A DNA stretch of 64,000 nucleotides from Paenibacillus sp. FSL R5-0912 (GCF_000758605.1 NZ_CP009282.1:5642001-5706000); one strand, 5' to 3'; shown: positions 53,313 to 62,232, counted from the stretch's first letter. Notes: generated by a model from the sequence alone, not told the origin. Numbers and translations: made by a program.

Positions 53313-53393
53313 CTAGAATTGTTCCGGATTAAGAAGCGCGTAGGTCAGGTACACAAAAAGAGCGGCTATAAGGATTGCAAGTACCCACATCAT
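53313..53393 (-). CDS. kdpF: Potassium-transporting ATPase subunit F
   Basis: 26 residues: MMWVLAILIAALFVYLTYAL and then LNPEQF. This single-helix peptide with the LLNPExF ending is KdpF, which stabilises the Kdp complex. Its start overlaps the stop of the preceding 35-residue peptide (ATGATG contains the TGA), so translation is coupled. It lies 21 bp before kdpA. Too short for ordinary gene callers. Confidence 0.9.
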   Translation of the reverse strand: MMWVLAILIAALFVYLTYALLNPEQF

Positions 53394-53497
53394 CCTTGGT
53401 CACTTCCTTTGTCAACAGTTCCAGACGCCCATTGGCCCAGCCCTATCATCAGTAGGGTAAGGATTACTAGAGCAGCAATCATATATATATCCAGCAT
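53390..53497 (-). CDS. 35-residue membrane peptide in the kdp operon
   Basis: MLDIYMIAALVILTLLMIGL, then GQWASGTVDKGSDQG. One membrane helix with a short polar tail. AAAGGGGG lies eight bases before the ATG. Its stop codon overlaps the kdpF start. It is distinct from KdpF and could be an additional small subunit or regulator of the Kdp pump. I know no named family for it. Confidence 0.7.
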   Translation of the reverse strand: MLDIYMIAALVILTLLMIGLGQWASGTVDKGSDQG

Positions 53498-53522
53498 GTG
53501 AATGGCCCCCTTTAATTCATTT

Positions 53523-53921
53523 TCACTTATCCAGCAGAAAAGAAAGATTATCGCTGGTCGTTCGTATAACGTAATTCGCACCCAGTGCCTTATAGATCAT
53601 TTGCGGGTACCGGTTCTTGGTAATGACGAAAATCGTACCTAACGTCCATTTCCGGAGAGTTTCAATAAGCCCGCAGCATTGACCCAGATCTTCTTCAAAA
53701 ATATATACCTTGCTGAACTCATTCTCCGGAATGCTGATCAAGCACTTTTCTTTAATATCCACTTCAACAACATTTTTTACTCCCAATTCAAGCAGATGTT
53801 GTTTTTGTACAGGGCTACAGGACACCGCAGCAAAGCATTCACTTGTTCCTAGCGCCTGTATAAATTGATTCTCTGCCACATTAGGAGAGTACACTAACAT
53901 CATGGCATCACTGCGACCCAT
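53523..53921 (-). CDS. Uncharacterised 132-residue protein heading the kdp operon
   Basis: A soluble protein with alternating beta-strand and helix segments: MMLVYSPN, ECFAAVSCS, NVVEVD, KVYIFEED, GTIFVITKNRYPQMIYKALG and NYVIRTT. The last part resembles the end of response-regulator receiver domains (strand, helix, AlGAxxYixK). A phosphate-accepting Asp is not convincing at the third strand, where FEED occurs. AAGGGAATGG precedes the ATG. As first gene of the kdp operon and with kdpE absent, it might be a degenerate receiver or nucleotide-binding regulator. This is inference; no family is recognised. Confidence 0.65.
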   Translation of the reverse strand: MGRSDAMMLVYSPNVAENQFIQALGTSECFAAVSCSPVQKQHLLELGVKNVVEVDIKEKCLISIPENEFSKVYIFEEDLGQCCGLIETLRKWTLGTIFVITKNRYPQMIYKALGANYVIRTTSDNLSFLLDK

Positions 53922-54130
53922 ACCATTCCCTTCTTTCTGAGATTAGCAGTACTGCACTGATAGCATATCCGCATAGTCAATCATTTTTTTCACGAGTTTC
54001 ACCACAGTCCATCCCCCATACCTTCTTTCCTCTCTTTCAGCGACTGTTTATTCGCAAAATGCTTCGTTTTCATTCCTGTTTCAGCGTAACATTTCCAGCA
54101 TTAGTTTAGGATTAGGGTTTAAATGAATGT
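53922..54130. promoter_or_regulatory. Leader of the kdp operon
   Basis: About 210 bp between the first kdp-operon gene and the CTTAA box. It must hold the promoter. I looked for a c-di-AMP (ydaO-type) riboswitch, known before some Firmicute kdp operons, and saw neither its conserved core nor a terminator hairpin. Confidence 0.45.
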
Positions 54131-54147
54131 ATTAAGATCACCTTAAG
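54131..54147 (-). promoter_or_regulatory. Direct-repeat box of the kdp structural operon
   Basis: On the minus strand CTTAAGGTGATCTTAAT: two CTTAA half-sites 11 bp apart, the spacing used by OmpR/KdpE-type response regulators. It is 14/17 identical to the box in front of kdpD at 56959-56975. Confidence 0.65.
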
Positions 54148-54167
54148 AAGGATATTTCACGTTGAAT

Positions 54168-54206
54168 AAAAAAAGCTATGCTCCCAAAAAGAGCATAGCT
54201 TTTTTT
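54168..54206. terminator. Bidirectional terminator after kdpD
   Basis: AAAAAAAGCTATGCTC and GAGCATAGCTTTTTTT form a 16-bp stem with loop CCAAAAA. It lies 28 bp beyond the kdpD stop and separates that gene from the kdp structural operon. Confidence 0.93.
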
Positions 54207-54233
54207 ATGATATCCACCTTCTCAATAAAAGGC

Positions 54234-56927
54234 TTATTCATGAACATCTACCTCCTCAGCTTTCAGGGTGAAGGAAAAAACTGTACCATTCGGAACATTA
54301 TCCTTGACACTAATATTACCCCCATGGGCATTTACAATCGATTTGCACAGGGAAAGACCCAGACCGAGTCCGCGGCGGCCATCTCCGCGTATATTATTTG
54401 CGGTGTAGAACATCTCAAATAACCTTGATTTATCTTCATCTGAAATACCGGGACCATCGTCAGAAACCTCCACCACAACCCACAGCTGGCTCCTCCTTAC
54501 ATGTATAGAGATCTGGGATCCCTCCTGGGTGTACTTGATTGCGTTATCCACAAGATTTATCAGCACCTGGACAATAAGCCGGGAGTCCATCCGGGCCATC
54601 ATCAGTTCATCATCCAATAGGGTTCGAATGATATGCTTCTCACTGTTCCGGTTCACATGAAGCAGAGCCTCCGAAATGACCTCTTCCATTAATTCCGCCT
54701 GGAAATTCATGTTCAGCTTATCATTCTCCATCCGGCTAATGGACAGCAAGTTTTCCACCAGATTGATCAACCAAATGGAATCGTCATAAATATCGGAGTA
54801 CAACCCTTTTTTCTGTTCTTCGTCCAGCACCCCTGCGTTTGCAACAAGAATTCCTGCATTGCCCGAGATGCTGGTAAGTGGAGTGCGGAGATCATGGGAG
54901 ATTGAACGAAGCAGATTGGCCCGGAGATGCTCCTGCTGGATTTGCAGCGAGATCTCTTTTTGTATCTCATTCAGTCTTTCTTTCTCCAGCGCGAACGCGC
55001 ACTCTCCAAGCATGGCAATCATCAGGCTTTTTTCAAAGACCTCCAGTGGCTCCTCCTCTTCCATGACGATGGCTGCTACTGCAAAAACAGTATCTCCTCC
55101 ACGCACGGCATGATATAGACAACTGGCACCAAAAAAAGTATCCGTGGTAGCTCCCGCACGTTTGTTGTTCTTAAATACCCATTCTGCAACTGCACGTTCA
55201 TTGCTTCCTGTATAAGCCGCCGAATCGAATGCAGCTCCTCTCTTTGGAAATACCTGAGGTGCGGACAGCCCCTCCCGCTGAACCGGATAGAAGATAATCG
55301 TTCTGTCCAGGAGCTTCACCATCTGTTGCGCCATAGCATCAATAATCTCCTGTGAATCCTTCGTCTGCTGCAATTTCCGGCTTGTTTCCAAAAGCACCTC
55401 AGTACGATAGGCTTTTTGCGCGGATTGGCGTGCCTGTTCTCTAACACGAATGGTCAAAGTACTCATGATTAAGGAGGCGGACAGCATGACTAGAAATGTA
55501 ATAGGGTATCCGGAATCATACGCAAGCAGAGAGTAATAGGGCTCTGTAAAAAAGTAATTAAATACAAGAACACTCATGACAGAGGAAATAACACTGTATA
55601 CTCTGTCCTTAGTGACTAAAGCGCTTAATAAAACACCAAGAATGTACACCGTAATAATATTCGCTTCCCGAAACCCCAAATTTTTGAACCAGATACCAAT
55701 GATCGTACAGACAGTCAGTATGGTAAGAACTTTGGCGGTGTCGACCAGGGAGAGCTTCGGATATTGGTTGTATAAAGGACGTTTTTTATAAAAAGTGGAA
55801 TCGGTATACGGAATAATAAAAATCTCAATATTGGGGAGGAAGGCGGTTAATTTATCCACAACATTGGATTTTGCAAATCCCCTCTTTTTATTCGGAGAAC
55901 GACCTAAGACAATTTTTGACACATAACTTGTTTTGGCATACTCCGCAATTTGCCCTGGAATATCCTCACCGTATACAGTGGCGATGTGTGCCCCCATTTG
56001 TTCGGCAAGTCTAATGTTTTCTCTCAGTTCTGTTTTATTCTTTTGAGTCAATTTTTGGGTTTCCGGTGTTTCAACAAACAGCGCTGTAAAATGACCGTGA
56101 AATGCCTCAGCCATTCTTGCTGCTGCCCGGATCACTTTTTTATTCGAAGCAGCAGAAGACAAACAGACCAAAATATGATCTTTAATATCAAGCTCGCTTG
56201 TTTTCGTCTGCTCACTGATCTGCATCGCGATTCGGGTTAACTGGCTTGCTGTATTACGCAAAGCTATTTCACGCAGGGCGGTGAGCTTCTCTTTGGTAAA
56301 TAAGCCGGCAATCCTAGGATCGTCCTGACGATACATGCTTGCCTTATTCAAGCGCTCAATTAAATCATCAGGTTCTATATCAACCAGTTCCACCTGATCT
56401 GCACTGTCAAACACACTATCCGGTATTCGCTCCTCAACCGGAATACCTGTAATGGAGTACACAATGTCTGCCAGGCTTTCAATCTGCTGGACGTTAATGG
56501 TGGTATATACATGGATTCCAGCGCGAAGAAGCTCCTCCACATCCTGATACCTTTTTTTGTGACGGCCTCCCGCCTCATTTACATGTGCCAGATTGTCCAA
56601 TAAAACAAGTTCAGGGTTTCTCTGAAGGGCACGATCCAAATCAAATTCTGTGATGGTTGAATTATTGCTTGTACTATCCATGGAAGGCAAAACTTCCAAT
56701 CCCTTCAATAGATTCAGGGTATCCTTACGGGCATGGTAATCAATATATCCAACAATAACATCCATCCCCTCTTTTTGATCTTCATGAGCCGCACTCAGCA
56801 TAGTATATGTCTTGCCGACGCCGGGAGCGTAGCCAATAAAAATTTTCAATTTTCCCATGACCGCCATTGTAAGCCCGCTTTCCACTTTCATTTTTTCGAG
56901 ATTTATTTGAAGTATATCATGGGCCAT
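54234..56927 (-). CDS. kdpD: Full-length sensor histidine kinase KdpD
   Basis: 897 residues. Order of domains: KdpD sensor (Walker A IGYAPGVGKT near residue 35; Walker-B-like LVLLDNLAHVNEAGG with Asn in the usual Glu place); USP domain with GRSPNKKRGFAKS; four membrane helices of DUF4118 type (about 400-490); GAF-like linker; HisKA with phospho-accepting His in SISHDLRTPLTS; HATPase with LINLVDNAIKYTQEG, DDGPGIS and RGLGLGLSLCKSIV. It senses K+ limitation and phosphorylates a KdpE-type regulator, which is not encoded in this window. Ribosome site is weak. A direct-repeat box lies 32 bp before its start. Confidence 0.93.
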   Translation of the reverse strand: MAHDILQINLEKMKVESGLTMAVMGKLKIFIGYAPGVGKTYTMLSAAHEDQKEGMDVIVGYIDYHARKDTLNLLKGLEVLPSMDSTSNNSTITEFDLDRALQRNPELVLLDNLAHVNEAGGRHKKRYQDVEELLRAGIHVYTTINVQQIESLADIVYSITGIPVEERIPDSVFDSADQVELVDIEPDDLIERLNKASMYRQDDPRIAGLFTKEKLTALREIALRNTASQLTRIAMQISEQTKTSELDIKDHILVCLSSAASNKKVIRAAARMAEAFHGHFTALFVETPETQKLTQKNKTELRENIRLAEQMGAHIATVYGEDIPGQIAEYAKTSYVSKIVLGRSPNKKRGFAKSNVVDKLTAFLPNIEIFIIPYTDSTFYKKRPLYNQYPKLSLVDTAKVLTILTVCTIIGIWFKNLGFREANIITVYILGVLLSALVTKDRVYSVISSVMSVLVFNYFFTEPYYSLLAYDSGYPITFLVMLSASLIMSTLTIRVREQARQSAQKAYRTEVLLETSRKLQQTKDSQEIIDAMAQQMVKLLDRTIIFYPVQREGLSAPQVFPKRGAAFDSAAYTGSNERAVAEWVFKNNKRAGATTDTFFGASCLYHAVRGGDTVFAVAAIVMEEEEPLEVFEKSLMIAMLGECAFALEKERLNEIQKEISLQIQQEHLRANLLRSISHDLRTPLTSISGNAGILVANAGVLDEEQKKGLYSDIYDDSIWLINLVENLLSISRMENDKLNMNFQAELMEEVISEALLHVNRNSEKHIIRTLLDDELMMARMDSRLIVQVLINLVDNAIKYTQEGSQISIHVRRSQLWVVVEVSDDGPGISDEDKSRLFEMFYTANNIRGDGRRGLGLGLSLCKSIVNAHGGNISVKDNVPNGTVFSFTLKAEEVDVHE

Positions 56928-56958
56928 ATCATGATCGTGTTATGACTTCACCCATTGC

Positions 56959-56975
56959 ATTAAGATTGCATTAAG
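56959..56975 (-). promoter_or_regulatory. Direct-repeat box in front of kdpD
   Basis: On the minus strand CTTAATGCAATCTTAAT, two CTTAAT half-sites 11 bp apart, almost the same as the box before the kdp structural operon. Likely binding site of the KdpE-type regulator, giving coordinated control of kinase and pump. Confidence 0.65.
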
Positions 56976-56989
56976 ATAACTTATCCATA

Positions 56990-57514
56990 CTATTCAGCAA
57001 ATACTCTAACAATATGGAGTTTCTCGCTGCTCATCTCGGTGGACTCGCCAAGTTCACTCAGATCCTGGCCACGGTGTTCATGTTCTTCTTGTTTCTCTGC
57101 GGCCTCAATGCCCTCAAACAAAGCATGTACCTTTTCTTGGAATTTGGCCTTATGCTTACTAACCGCTTTGCCGCACACGAAGGTATAACGATTCGCGTTG
57201 GCCTCTATCTTGGTACCGTTCACAAAAAAATGCTCAAGAGAGATGTACTTTTCATCGGCCAGGAACTGAATAACCGCAGTGAATACGGTTTCGAGAACAT
57301 CTTTCATCCGCTCGGAGGAATAGATACGCTGAGTGTAGGCATAAATGATAACTTGGTGAGCATTTTAGGGTGGTAGCTGTCACGGCCACCGCCGGGGTAG
57401 GCAGCGTCAAAGATGGTATCGTCAAGCCAATTAACGGCTGCGTTAACGAGCGCGATCGAGGTGGTTTTCTGGAACGTCTTCTTCCAAGTCCATTGGCAAG
57501 CAAAGTGGGTCCAT
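56990..57514 (-). pseudogene. IS1182-family transposase remnant
   Basis: The C-terminal frame holds the diagnostic FVNGTKIEANANRYTFVCGK. Upstream pieces in other frames read AVNWLDDTIFDAAYPGGG, DSYHPKML and VIIYAYTQRIYSSERM (IS1182: YHPKMLLKxxxYAYxxxIYSS). There is a frameshift between YHPKML and VIIYAYTQ and an internal deletion before FLADEKYISL, and the catalytic C-terminal half is absent. The start is near ATG 57514. No intact terminal inverted repeats were identified. Inactive. Confidence 0.85.
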
Positions 57515-57640
57515 GGACTATTGAATGTACAAGGAAATCGCTCCTTTTGGGATGGTTGGTGGTACTTCCATTTTATTAAAAAGGCGATTCCTTTTTTTGT
57601 ATTTTTGTTGAAGTTGGTGTATTCGTACCCCGCTTAAACA

Positions 57641-57915
57641 GCGGAGAGGACGGAACGACCCGCGGAAAAGCGGAAGCGTTCGCCTTGGTCTCCGGATTTT
57701 CACCGCTAAGGGAAATGAAAAACCCTCAATTTTCATCGTGGAATTTACATGCATTCCGTTCGTAATGAGCAAGGCTACTACAACTCCAAGAATTGCGATC
57801 TAACTGATAATAAACGGCCATGGTTTGTTATAGGCTGATTTGCCCACTTTGTACAATAATGTAGACACTGTAATGGTTCTCTCCCTTATTAAATCGAATA
57901 AACAAATCTAAGTCA
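57641..57915. other. Intergenic stretch with a probable dispersed element
   Basis: No gene is supported. The segment 57630-57720 is GC-rich, with short inverted pieces (CCGCTTAAACAGCGG; CCGCGGAAAAGCGG), flanked by AT-rich DNA. Its character differs from both neighbours and suggests an intergenic repeat of the genome, which one window cannot confirm. Confidence 0.35.
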
Positions 57916-58580
57916 TCATTCCGTAATTAGGCTATCTACAGCGTAAAGCCGTGGTGCCTTTATGCCGTGCTTTCTGGCCTCTGATATAACTTCCTGTACG
58001 GCATAACCAACCTTAAAGTGGTTATGCTCCACAAGTGCATAGGGCATGCTTTTAGGTGAATAAACAATGTTACTCATAAGAAATCCAACAACACTCGGCG
58101 GTAGGGTGCTCACCACCCTTGTCAAAATATCAAGTTTTGATCCTTTTGCTTTCAAAATAGGGATCAATTCTTTCATATTACGACCTATTCCAGCGAGGGC
58201 TTCGGGTGAAGAAATGACTTTTTTAAAACTGCCACTTTTTAATACTTCGATTTCCATTGCAACGTTTAATGCGAAGTGATTCCAGAGCCAACTATGCGGA
58301 TCCTTTTGAACCCTTATCTTGAAGCCTGCCTCAACAAAAAGCTTGCGAACCTCTAAATCTCTTTGGGTAGGCTCGGATTCAAATGTTCCAAACTGAACCG
58401 TCTTGTAAACACCACCGTAAAGAGTATTTCCTTCAAATCCGCCCCACCACCGGGGAAGCCAAAAACAATTTGATTGACCGGAATTGGCTGAATAGCGGAT
58501 TGAGGATCTTGTCAACAGTTATTGAAAAACAGAACTGTTGCATTTCCAACTCGTGGAGCAAGGTACTCAACCACACTTGA
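57916..58580 (-). pseudogene. Ketopantoate reductase-like (ApbA/PanE family) remnant
   Basis: The last 160 residues are an intact-looking C-terminal domain of the ketopantoate reductase family (NTLYGGVYKTVQFGTFESEP, then WLWNHFALNVAMEIEVL and KVGYAVQEVISEARKHGIKA). Upstream pieces YLAPRVGNATVLFFNN and PQSAIQPIPVNQIVFGFP, in other frames, match the region before it. The N-terminal NADPH-binding GxGxxG part is missing and at least two frame breaks exist. Inactive remnant; probably not the housekeeping panE. Confidence 0.8.
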
Positions 58581-58744
58581 TACTTCTGGGCGTTTGGTTC
58601 AATCAGTGGATTAAGTATCAGAATAAAGAAAAAGAATTAGGCCTGGTTATATACTAAAGCCACTATTTATCTCTCTTTATTTTGAATTGATGATCAATTG
58701 TACATGCCCTTATTAGCGTAAAACTGGTAAGGGAGTTAATTTTA

Positions 58745-58828
58745 ATGGGCATTGCTTATTGGATTTTTATAGTTTCAGTTATTATTGTTATTGGTGGATT
58801 AGTTGGTCTTAAAAAGCAGAGTAATTAG
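58745..58828 (+). CDS. 27-residue membrane peptide
   Basis: MGIAYWIFIVSVIIVIGGLV followed by GLKKQSN. GTAAGGGAG lies about ten bases before the ATG. One membrane helix with a basic tail, a size and layout seen in small toxin-like or regulatory peptides. Its stop codon lies inside the first arm of a 17-bp perfect inverted repeat. Evidence is limited to start, ribosome site and hydrophobicity. Confidence 0.45.
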   Translation: MGIAYWIFIVSVIIVIGGLVGLKKQSN

Positions 58829-58862
58829 TAGGAGCTATAACAAACCCTACTAATTACTCTGC
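58816..58862. repeat. Long perfect inverted repeat at the end of the small peptide gene
   Basis: 17-bp arms (58816-58832 and 58846-58862) around 13 bases. No T run follows on the plus strand (CGGTATG), so it is not a classical terminator. It overlaps the last codons and stop codon of the 27-residue peptide gene. Confidence 0.85.
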
Positions 58863-59052
58863 CGGTATGTTCGCCATCCTCCGCTGTGTTATCTCTTCGT
58901 ACTGTGCAACAATCGTTAAGACTCTCGATGAAAAAGATTTATTAAGCTAATGGGCAGTTTAGATTTTTATGAAGAAAAGCGGTGTTTGTGGTATTATTTG
59001 TAATTATGGGTTATGAAATAAATGGATTTTTTCAAAATGGGGGAATCAAAAT

Positions 59053-59406
59053 ATGGAACGTAAAATTCAACTAATGGAAACCTACGTAAATATCGACCTT
59101 GGAAACTCACCCTTTTTAAAATTAGATAAAGGGTTGCAAATTCCATACTCTTCAATCATAGGAATAACAACAGGTAGACCGATACCAAATGCTTTTAAAC
59201 TATATGGTGCTTTATTAGGAGGAATGAGAAATGGGTTATTTAGATCAAATGGTGGTTATCAACTGCACTTTTTTGAAAATGAGCTCGAAACTCTTCATTT
59301 AGATTTGAATAGCTTTAAAGTTGGTAAGTTCAAAATATCAAAGTTGATCATTGGTGTTGAAAATCCTGAAGAAATAAGTAAAAATATTTCCGAAAGAGTG
59401 AAGTGA
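59053..59406 (+). CDS. Small PH-like domain protein
   Basis: 117 residues, soluble. The layout MERKIQLMETYVNIDLGN, LQIPYSSIIGITTGRPIPNA, GGYQLHFFENELETLHLDLN and VENPEEISKNISERV follows bacterial PH-like folds: seven strands and a final helix that begins with PEEI. GGGGGAATC precedes the ATG. AT-rich codon use, unlike the neighbouring pyr genes, hints at a horizontally acquired piece. Role unknown. Confidence 0.6.
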   Translation: MERKIQLMETYVNIDLGNSPFLKLDKGLQIPYSSIIGITTGRPIPNAFKLYGALLGGMRNGLFRSNGGYQLHFFENELETLHLDLNSFKVGKFKISKLIIGVENPEEISKNISERVK

Positions 59407-59754
59407 TAATTTGTTGATGAACTGTTCTTTCAACTAACAGAAACTTTAGTTCAACAATACAGCGACAGTGTATGACTCTAATTTCTAGTTCTGAGCAACC
59501 ATCGATAAAAATTTTGGGCTAACGATTCCTCTCCCTCACTGCGCAGTTTGCGTCAACCATGAATCACACACAGTTTATAGAAAAATCTGTTTATAATCCT
59601 TGGAATCGAATTTCCCCGTTTCTCGATCTACAGCGACCAGGCCGATATCTGTATGAAAAAAACAATTCACCTCCTAACCAGTTAAGTTTTCGCACTCTAG
59701 TGCCCCTTCAGATAAACTTGATCTTATTTTGCTCGCGAGCCCATAAAAAGCAAA
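59407..59754. other. Intergenic stretch upstream of the tRNA terminator
   Basis: About 350 bp. A 70-codon frame (59559-59771) has no ribosome site and runs into the tRNA terminator, so I do not call it. Nothing else seen. Confidence 0.45.
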
Positions 59755-59777
59755 AAACCCTTACAGGGTAAGGGTTT
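59755..59777 (-). terminator. Terminator of the two-tRNA unit
   Basis: AAACCCTTAC-AGG-GTAAGGGTTT perfect hairpin. On the minus strand it is followed by TTTTTTGC, eight bases after the tRNA-Ile2. Confidence 0.9.
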
Positions 59778-59785
59778 CGTTGAAG

Positions 59786-59859
59786 TGGGCCCTACAGGAC
59801 TCGAACCTGTGACCAATCGGTTATGAGCCGACCGCTCTAACCAACTGAGCTAAGGGCCC
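59786..59859 (-). tRNA. tRNA-Ile2 (anticodon CAT, lysidine type)
   Basis: 74 nt: acceptor GGGCCCT pairing with AGGGCCC, D loop AGTTGGTTA, anticodon arm GGTCGGCTCATAACCGATT with CAT, T arm ACAGGTTCGAGTCCTGT. The GGCTCATAACC arm fits the isoleucine tRNA whose C34 is modified to lysidine by TilS rather than elongator Met. That distinction is by similarity of the anticodon arm and is not certain. CCA not encoded. Confidence 0.85.
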
Positions 59860-59902
59860 GGACTAGGATATCCGTATTTTACAAGTGCTGTCTGATGAAA
59901 TA

Positions 59903-59983
<81 letters not shown>

Positions 59984-60066
59984 TCAGTAATCATATTCAA
60001 ACAGCGACAATAGATAATATACAATATAAGCATGGATAAAGTCAAGGATGAATTTGGTTAATTTAT

Positions 60067-60231
60067 TTATGGCAGAAAACGCACACCGTAGCGGCCCTTA
60101 CGCGAACGGTAAATTTCCACAAAACGCGGATCATGATAGCCGTAGATCCAGCCGTCCTGCTCGAGTCTTTTGGCCAGACAACCCGCTTGAAATCTTGTCC
60201 TGAACAATTTTGCGAAGTATATCCAATTCAT
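60067..60231 (-). CDS. Small basic protein of unknown function
   Basis: 54 residues: MNWIYFAKLFRTRFQAGCLA, then KRLEQDGWIYGYHDPRFVEI and a basic end. A longer frame exists upstream, but AAGGAGAAGGG lies before the ATG at 60231 and the upstream residues are not protein-like. Strongly basic with aromatic residues. Not recognised. Confidence 0.6.
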   Translation of the reverse strand: MNWIYFAKLFRTRFQAGCLAKRLEQDGWIYGYHDPRFVEIYRSRKGRYGVRFLP

Positions 60232-60663
60232 GATGCCCTTCTCCTTTTTCGTATTCATGTATGCTACTCTGATCATTATCATGCCCATTTTTTCATTAAT
60301 AACAGGAAAAAAGTCCTGCGGAACGGTTGGCAAATTCTGCAACGCAATTCTGTGATTATTTTCCACCCAACAATTCAGAGGATAGTTGTATAATGTACAA
60401 TTAAAAACAGCGAAAAGGGATGCTTGCCTCTTATAACTGTAGTCTGTACAACTAATTCTGTCCGAATCAGGGAAAACCGTCTGAAACAGGAAGTTTAATT
60501 GCACGAAATACAACTAAACAATTAATTGGTTATAAATCAGACGATTTAGTTGTACAAAGTACACTTAATCATACCGGATCGGATATACCATAATTGGGTT
60601 ACTACAAACCATTGGCAAACGATTCTCCAAAGTGGTTCTCACTTGTTTAAATCTGATGCTATC
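60232..60663. other. Intergenic stretch with GTTGTA/TACAA repeats
   Basis: About 430 bp with at least four variants of a short motif: GTTGTATAATGTACAATTA, CTGTACAACTAA, AAATACAACTAAAC and TTAGTTGTACAAAGTACAC. The motifs are partly palindromic. A similar motif set occurs at 62520-62700. Probably a dispersed intergenic repeat family. No gene seen. Confidence 0.45.
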
Positions 60664-62232
60664 CTACTTGCCCTTCACACTTCGCTCCAGCCAGCCGTTG
60701 TCCAGATTGAACAAGACTGTGGGATCCTTGCGCATCGCGTTAAGCATATGGTTGCCCTGCTGCTCCCAGGCCTTGAGGGCATTCGCTACCGTCCGTTTGC
60801 CTTGAATGACTTCGCTGAACAGCATTTGTCCGGCCAGATTAATCTGATAAATATTAGGCATCTTGTAAGCCAGACTCTCCACATTAGCGTCCGTCAGCGG
60901 CACAGGCTTCAAATTGTAAAAAGGTTCAAGGCTTACTCCAGCCTTCTGTGAACGGTTGAAATCCATACGGGAGGTAAGCTGATAAGGATTGGCCGCCTTG
61001 ATTCTGGCTACTTCGTTGCTGTTCACAAACTTGATCAACTCCCAGGCATCCTCTTCATTCTGCGCGGTACTGCTGATGGCCAGCAGCTGATCCAGTCCAG
61101 CACCGACGGCCACGCCCGGCTTCTCGGCAAACGTAGGTACGGCGGCGATTCCCCAATCCACATGTCTGAAATTAATGTTCTTAATCAGGAGCGCATTGCG
61201 GTCCGCGGAAGCCAGCTCGTTGATATAACCATATTCTCCGATGACCATTGCCGCTTTGCCCGTCAGAAACCAGTCACCCAGAAACGGGTTAAATCCGGTC
61301 TCTGCAGGTTCGGCAACAGCTGCGGCTGCGGCTTCAATATCATCCGGGCCGGGGATAATCTTCTTCTGAATCAGATTGCTGAAGGTAGTCCAGCCTTTAC
61401 TCCACAGCGCATTGTTCACTGTCATTGCCCTGCCTTGGTTATCGTACATAGCAGCTTGCAGAGGAGAGAGATACGCCTGCATATCCGCGAACGGATCGCC
61501 GGCATAACGGCTCCTTGAGAAGCCATATATCCGCTCATCCATCTGCTTGGAGGTCTTCGTCACCATACCTGCAAGCTTGAAGAATTCATCCCAGGTCATC
61601 CCGTCCGTTGGATAATTCACTCCGGCAGCATCGAATATCCCTTTATTATAGAAAACTACACTTGCGTTGAAAGTAGGTGCCAGCGCAAACAGGTGGCCCC
61701 GGCCAAGCTGACGTACACCATACAGCATCGTCGGTGCCATATTGCTGATATCATAGCCGTCACGGTCAATCAGCGGCTGCAGAGGCTCAAGCATGTTCTG
61801 GGCTGCCAGACTCCTGATCAGGCTGCTGTCTCCTATGACCACATCTACCGGATTACTGCCAAGCATGATGTCACGCATATGCCCCAATGCTTCCGGTCCT
61901 TCCACCATGTACGTGTTGGTGAAGCGGAACTGCTCCTGATCCACCGCCGGAACAAACTCCAGCTTCACGTCCGGATGCGTGAACTCATAGAGGTCAGTCA
62001 GATTTTGGCGCAGATAGGTATCATCGCTGCTACTCCACAGACTGCCGATCCGCAGGACCCGCTGTCCGTCCGATGGCTGCGTCACCACGGATGCCGTCAA
62101 GGGTTTGGCCGAAGTGGCAGAGCTGACAGGGGCTGCCGCCGCTTCAGCCGAAATAACAGGCAGCAGTACCGCCGTACAGAGTGCCAGCGGAAGCCCGCGC
62201 CTGAGCAGAAGATGAATCGTTGATTTAGCCAT
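60664..62232 (-). CDS. Extracellular solute-binding protein, family 1
   Basis: 522 residues. A long signal peptide (residues 1-32, RRGLPLALCTAVLLPVISAEA) without a lipobox Cys is followed by a Ser/Thr/Ala linker. The body is a family 1 carbohydrate-binding fold (LRIGSLWSS, YNKGIFDAAGVNYPTDGMTW, GKAAMVIGEYGYINEL, NEEDAWELIKFVNSNEVARI). Unlike the lipoprotein at 2921-4510 it lacks a lipid anchor and has no permease genes beside it, so it may be an orphan binding protein or sensor partner. AGGGGG precedes the ATG. It stands alone downstream of the pyr operon. Confidence 0.88.
   Translation of the reverse strand: MAKSTIHLLLRRGLPLALCTAVLLPVISAEAAAAPVSSATSAKPLTASVVTQPSDGQRVLRIGSLWSSSDDTYLRQNLTDLYEFTHPDVKLEFVPAVDQEQFRFTNTYMVEGPEALGHMRDIMLGSNPVDVVIGDSSLIRSLAAQNMLEPLQPLIDRDGYDISNMAPTMLYGVRQLGRGHLFALAPTFNASVVFYNKGIFDAAGVNYPTDGMTWDEFFKLAGMVTKTSKQMDERIYGFSRSRYAGDPFADMQAYLSPLQAAMYDNQGRAMTVNNALWSKGWTTFSNLIQKKIIPGPDDIEAAAAAVAEPAETGFNPFLGDWFLTGKAAMVIGEYGYINELASADRNALLIKNINFRHVDWGIAAVPTFAEKPGVAVGAGLDQLLAISSTAQNEEDAWELIKFVNSNEVARIKAANPYQLTSRMDFNRSQKAGVSLEPFYNLKPVPLTDANVESLAYKMPNIYQINLAGQMLFSEVIQGKRTVANALKAWEQQGNHMLNAMRKDPTVLFNLDNGWLERSVKGK

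Noticed and set aside
53922..54233. c-di-AMP riboswitch before the kdp operon
   Set aside because: Known in some Firmicutes, so I looked for it. Neither the conserved core nor an expression-platform hairpin is visible; only the CTTAA box and the kdpD terminator are there.
57518..57772. Minus-strand 84-codon frame upstream of the transposase remnant
   Set aside because: Low-quality composition, no ribosome site; it covers the leader of the IS remnant and a GC-rich intergenic piece.
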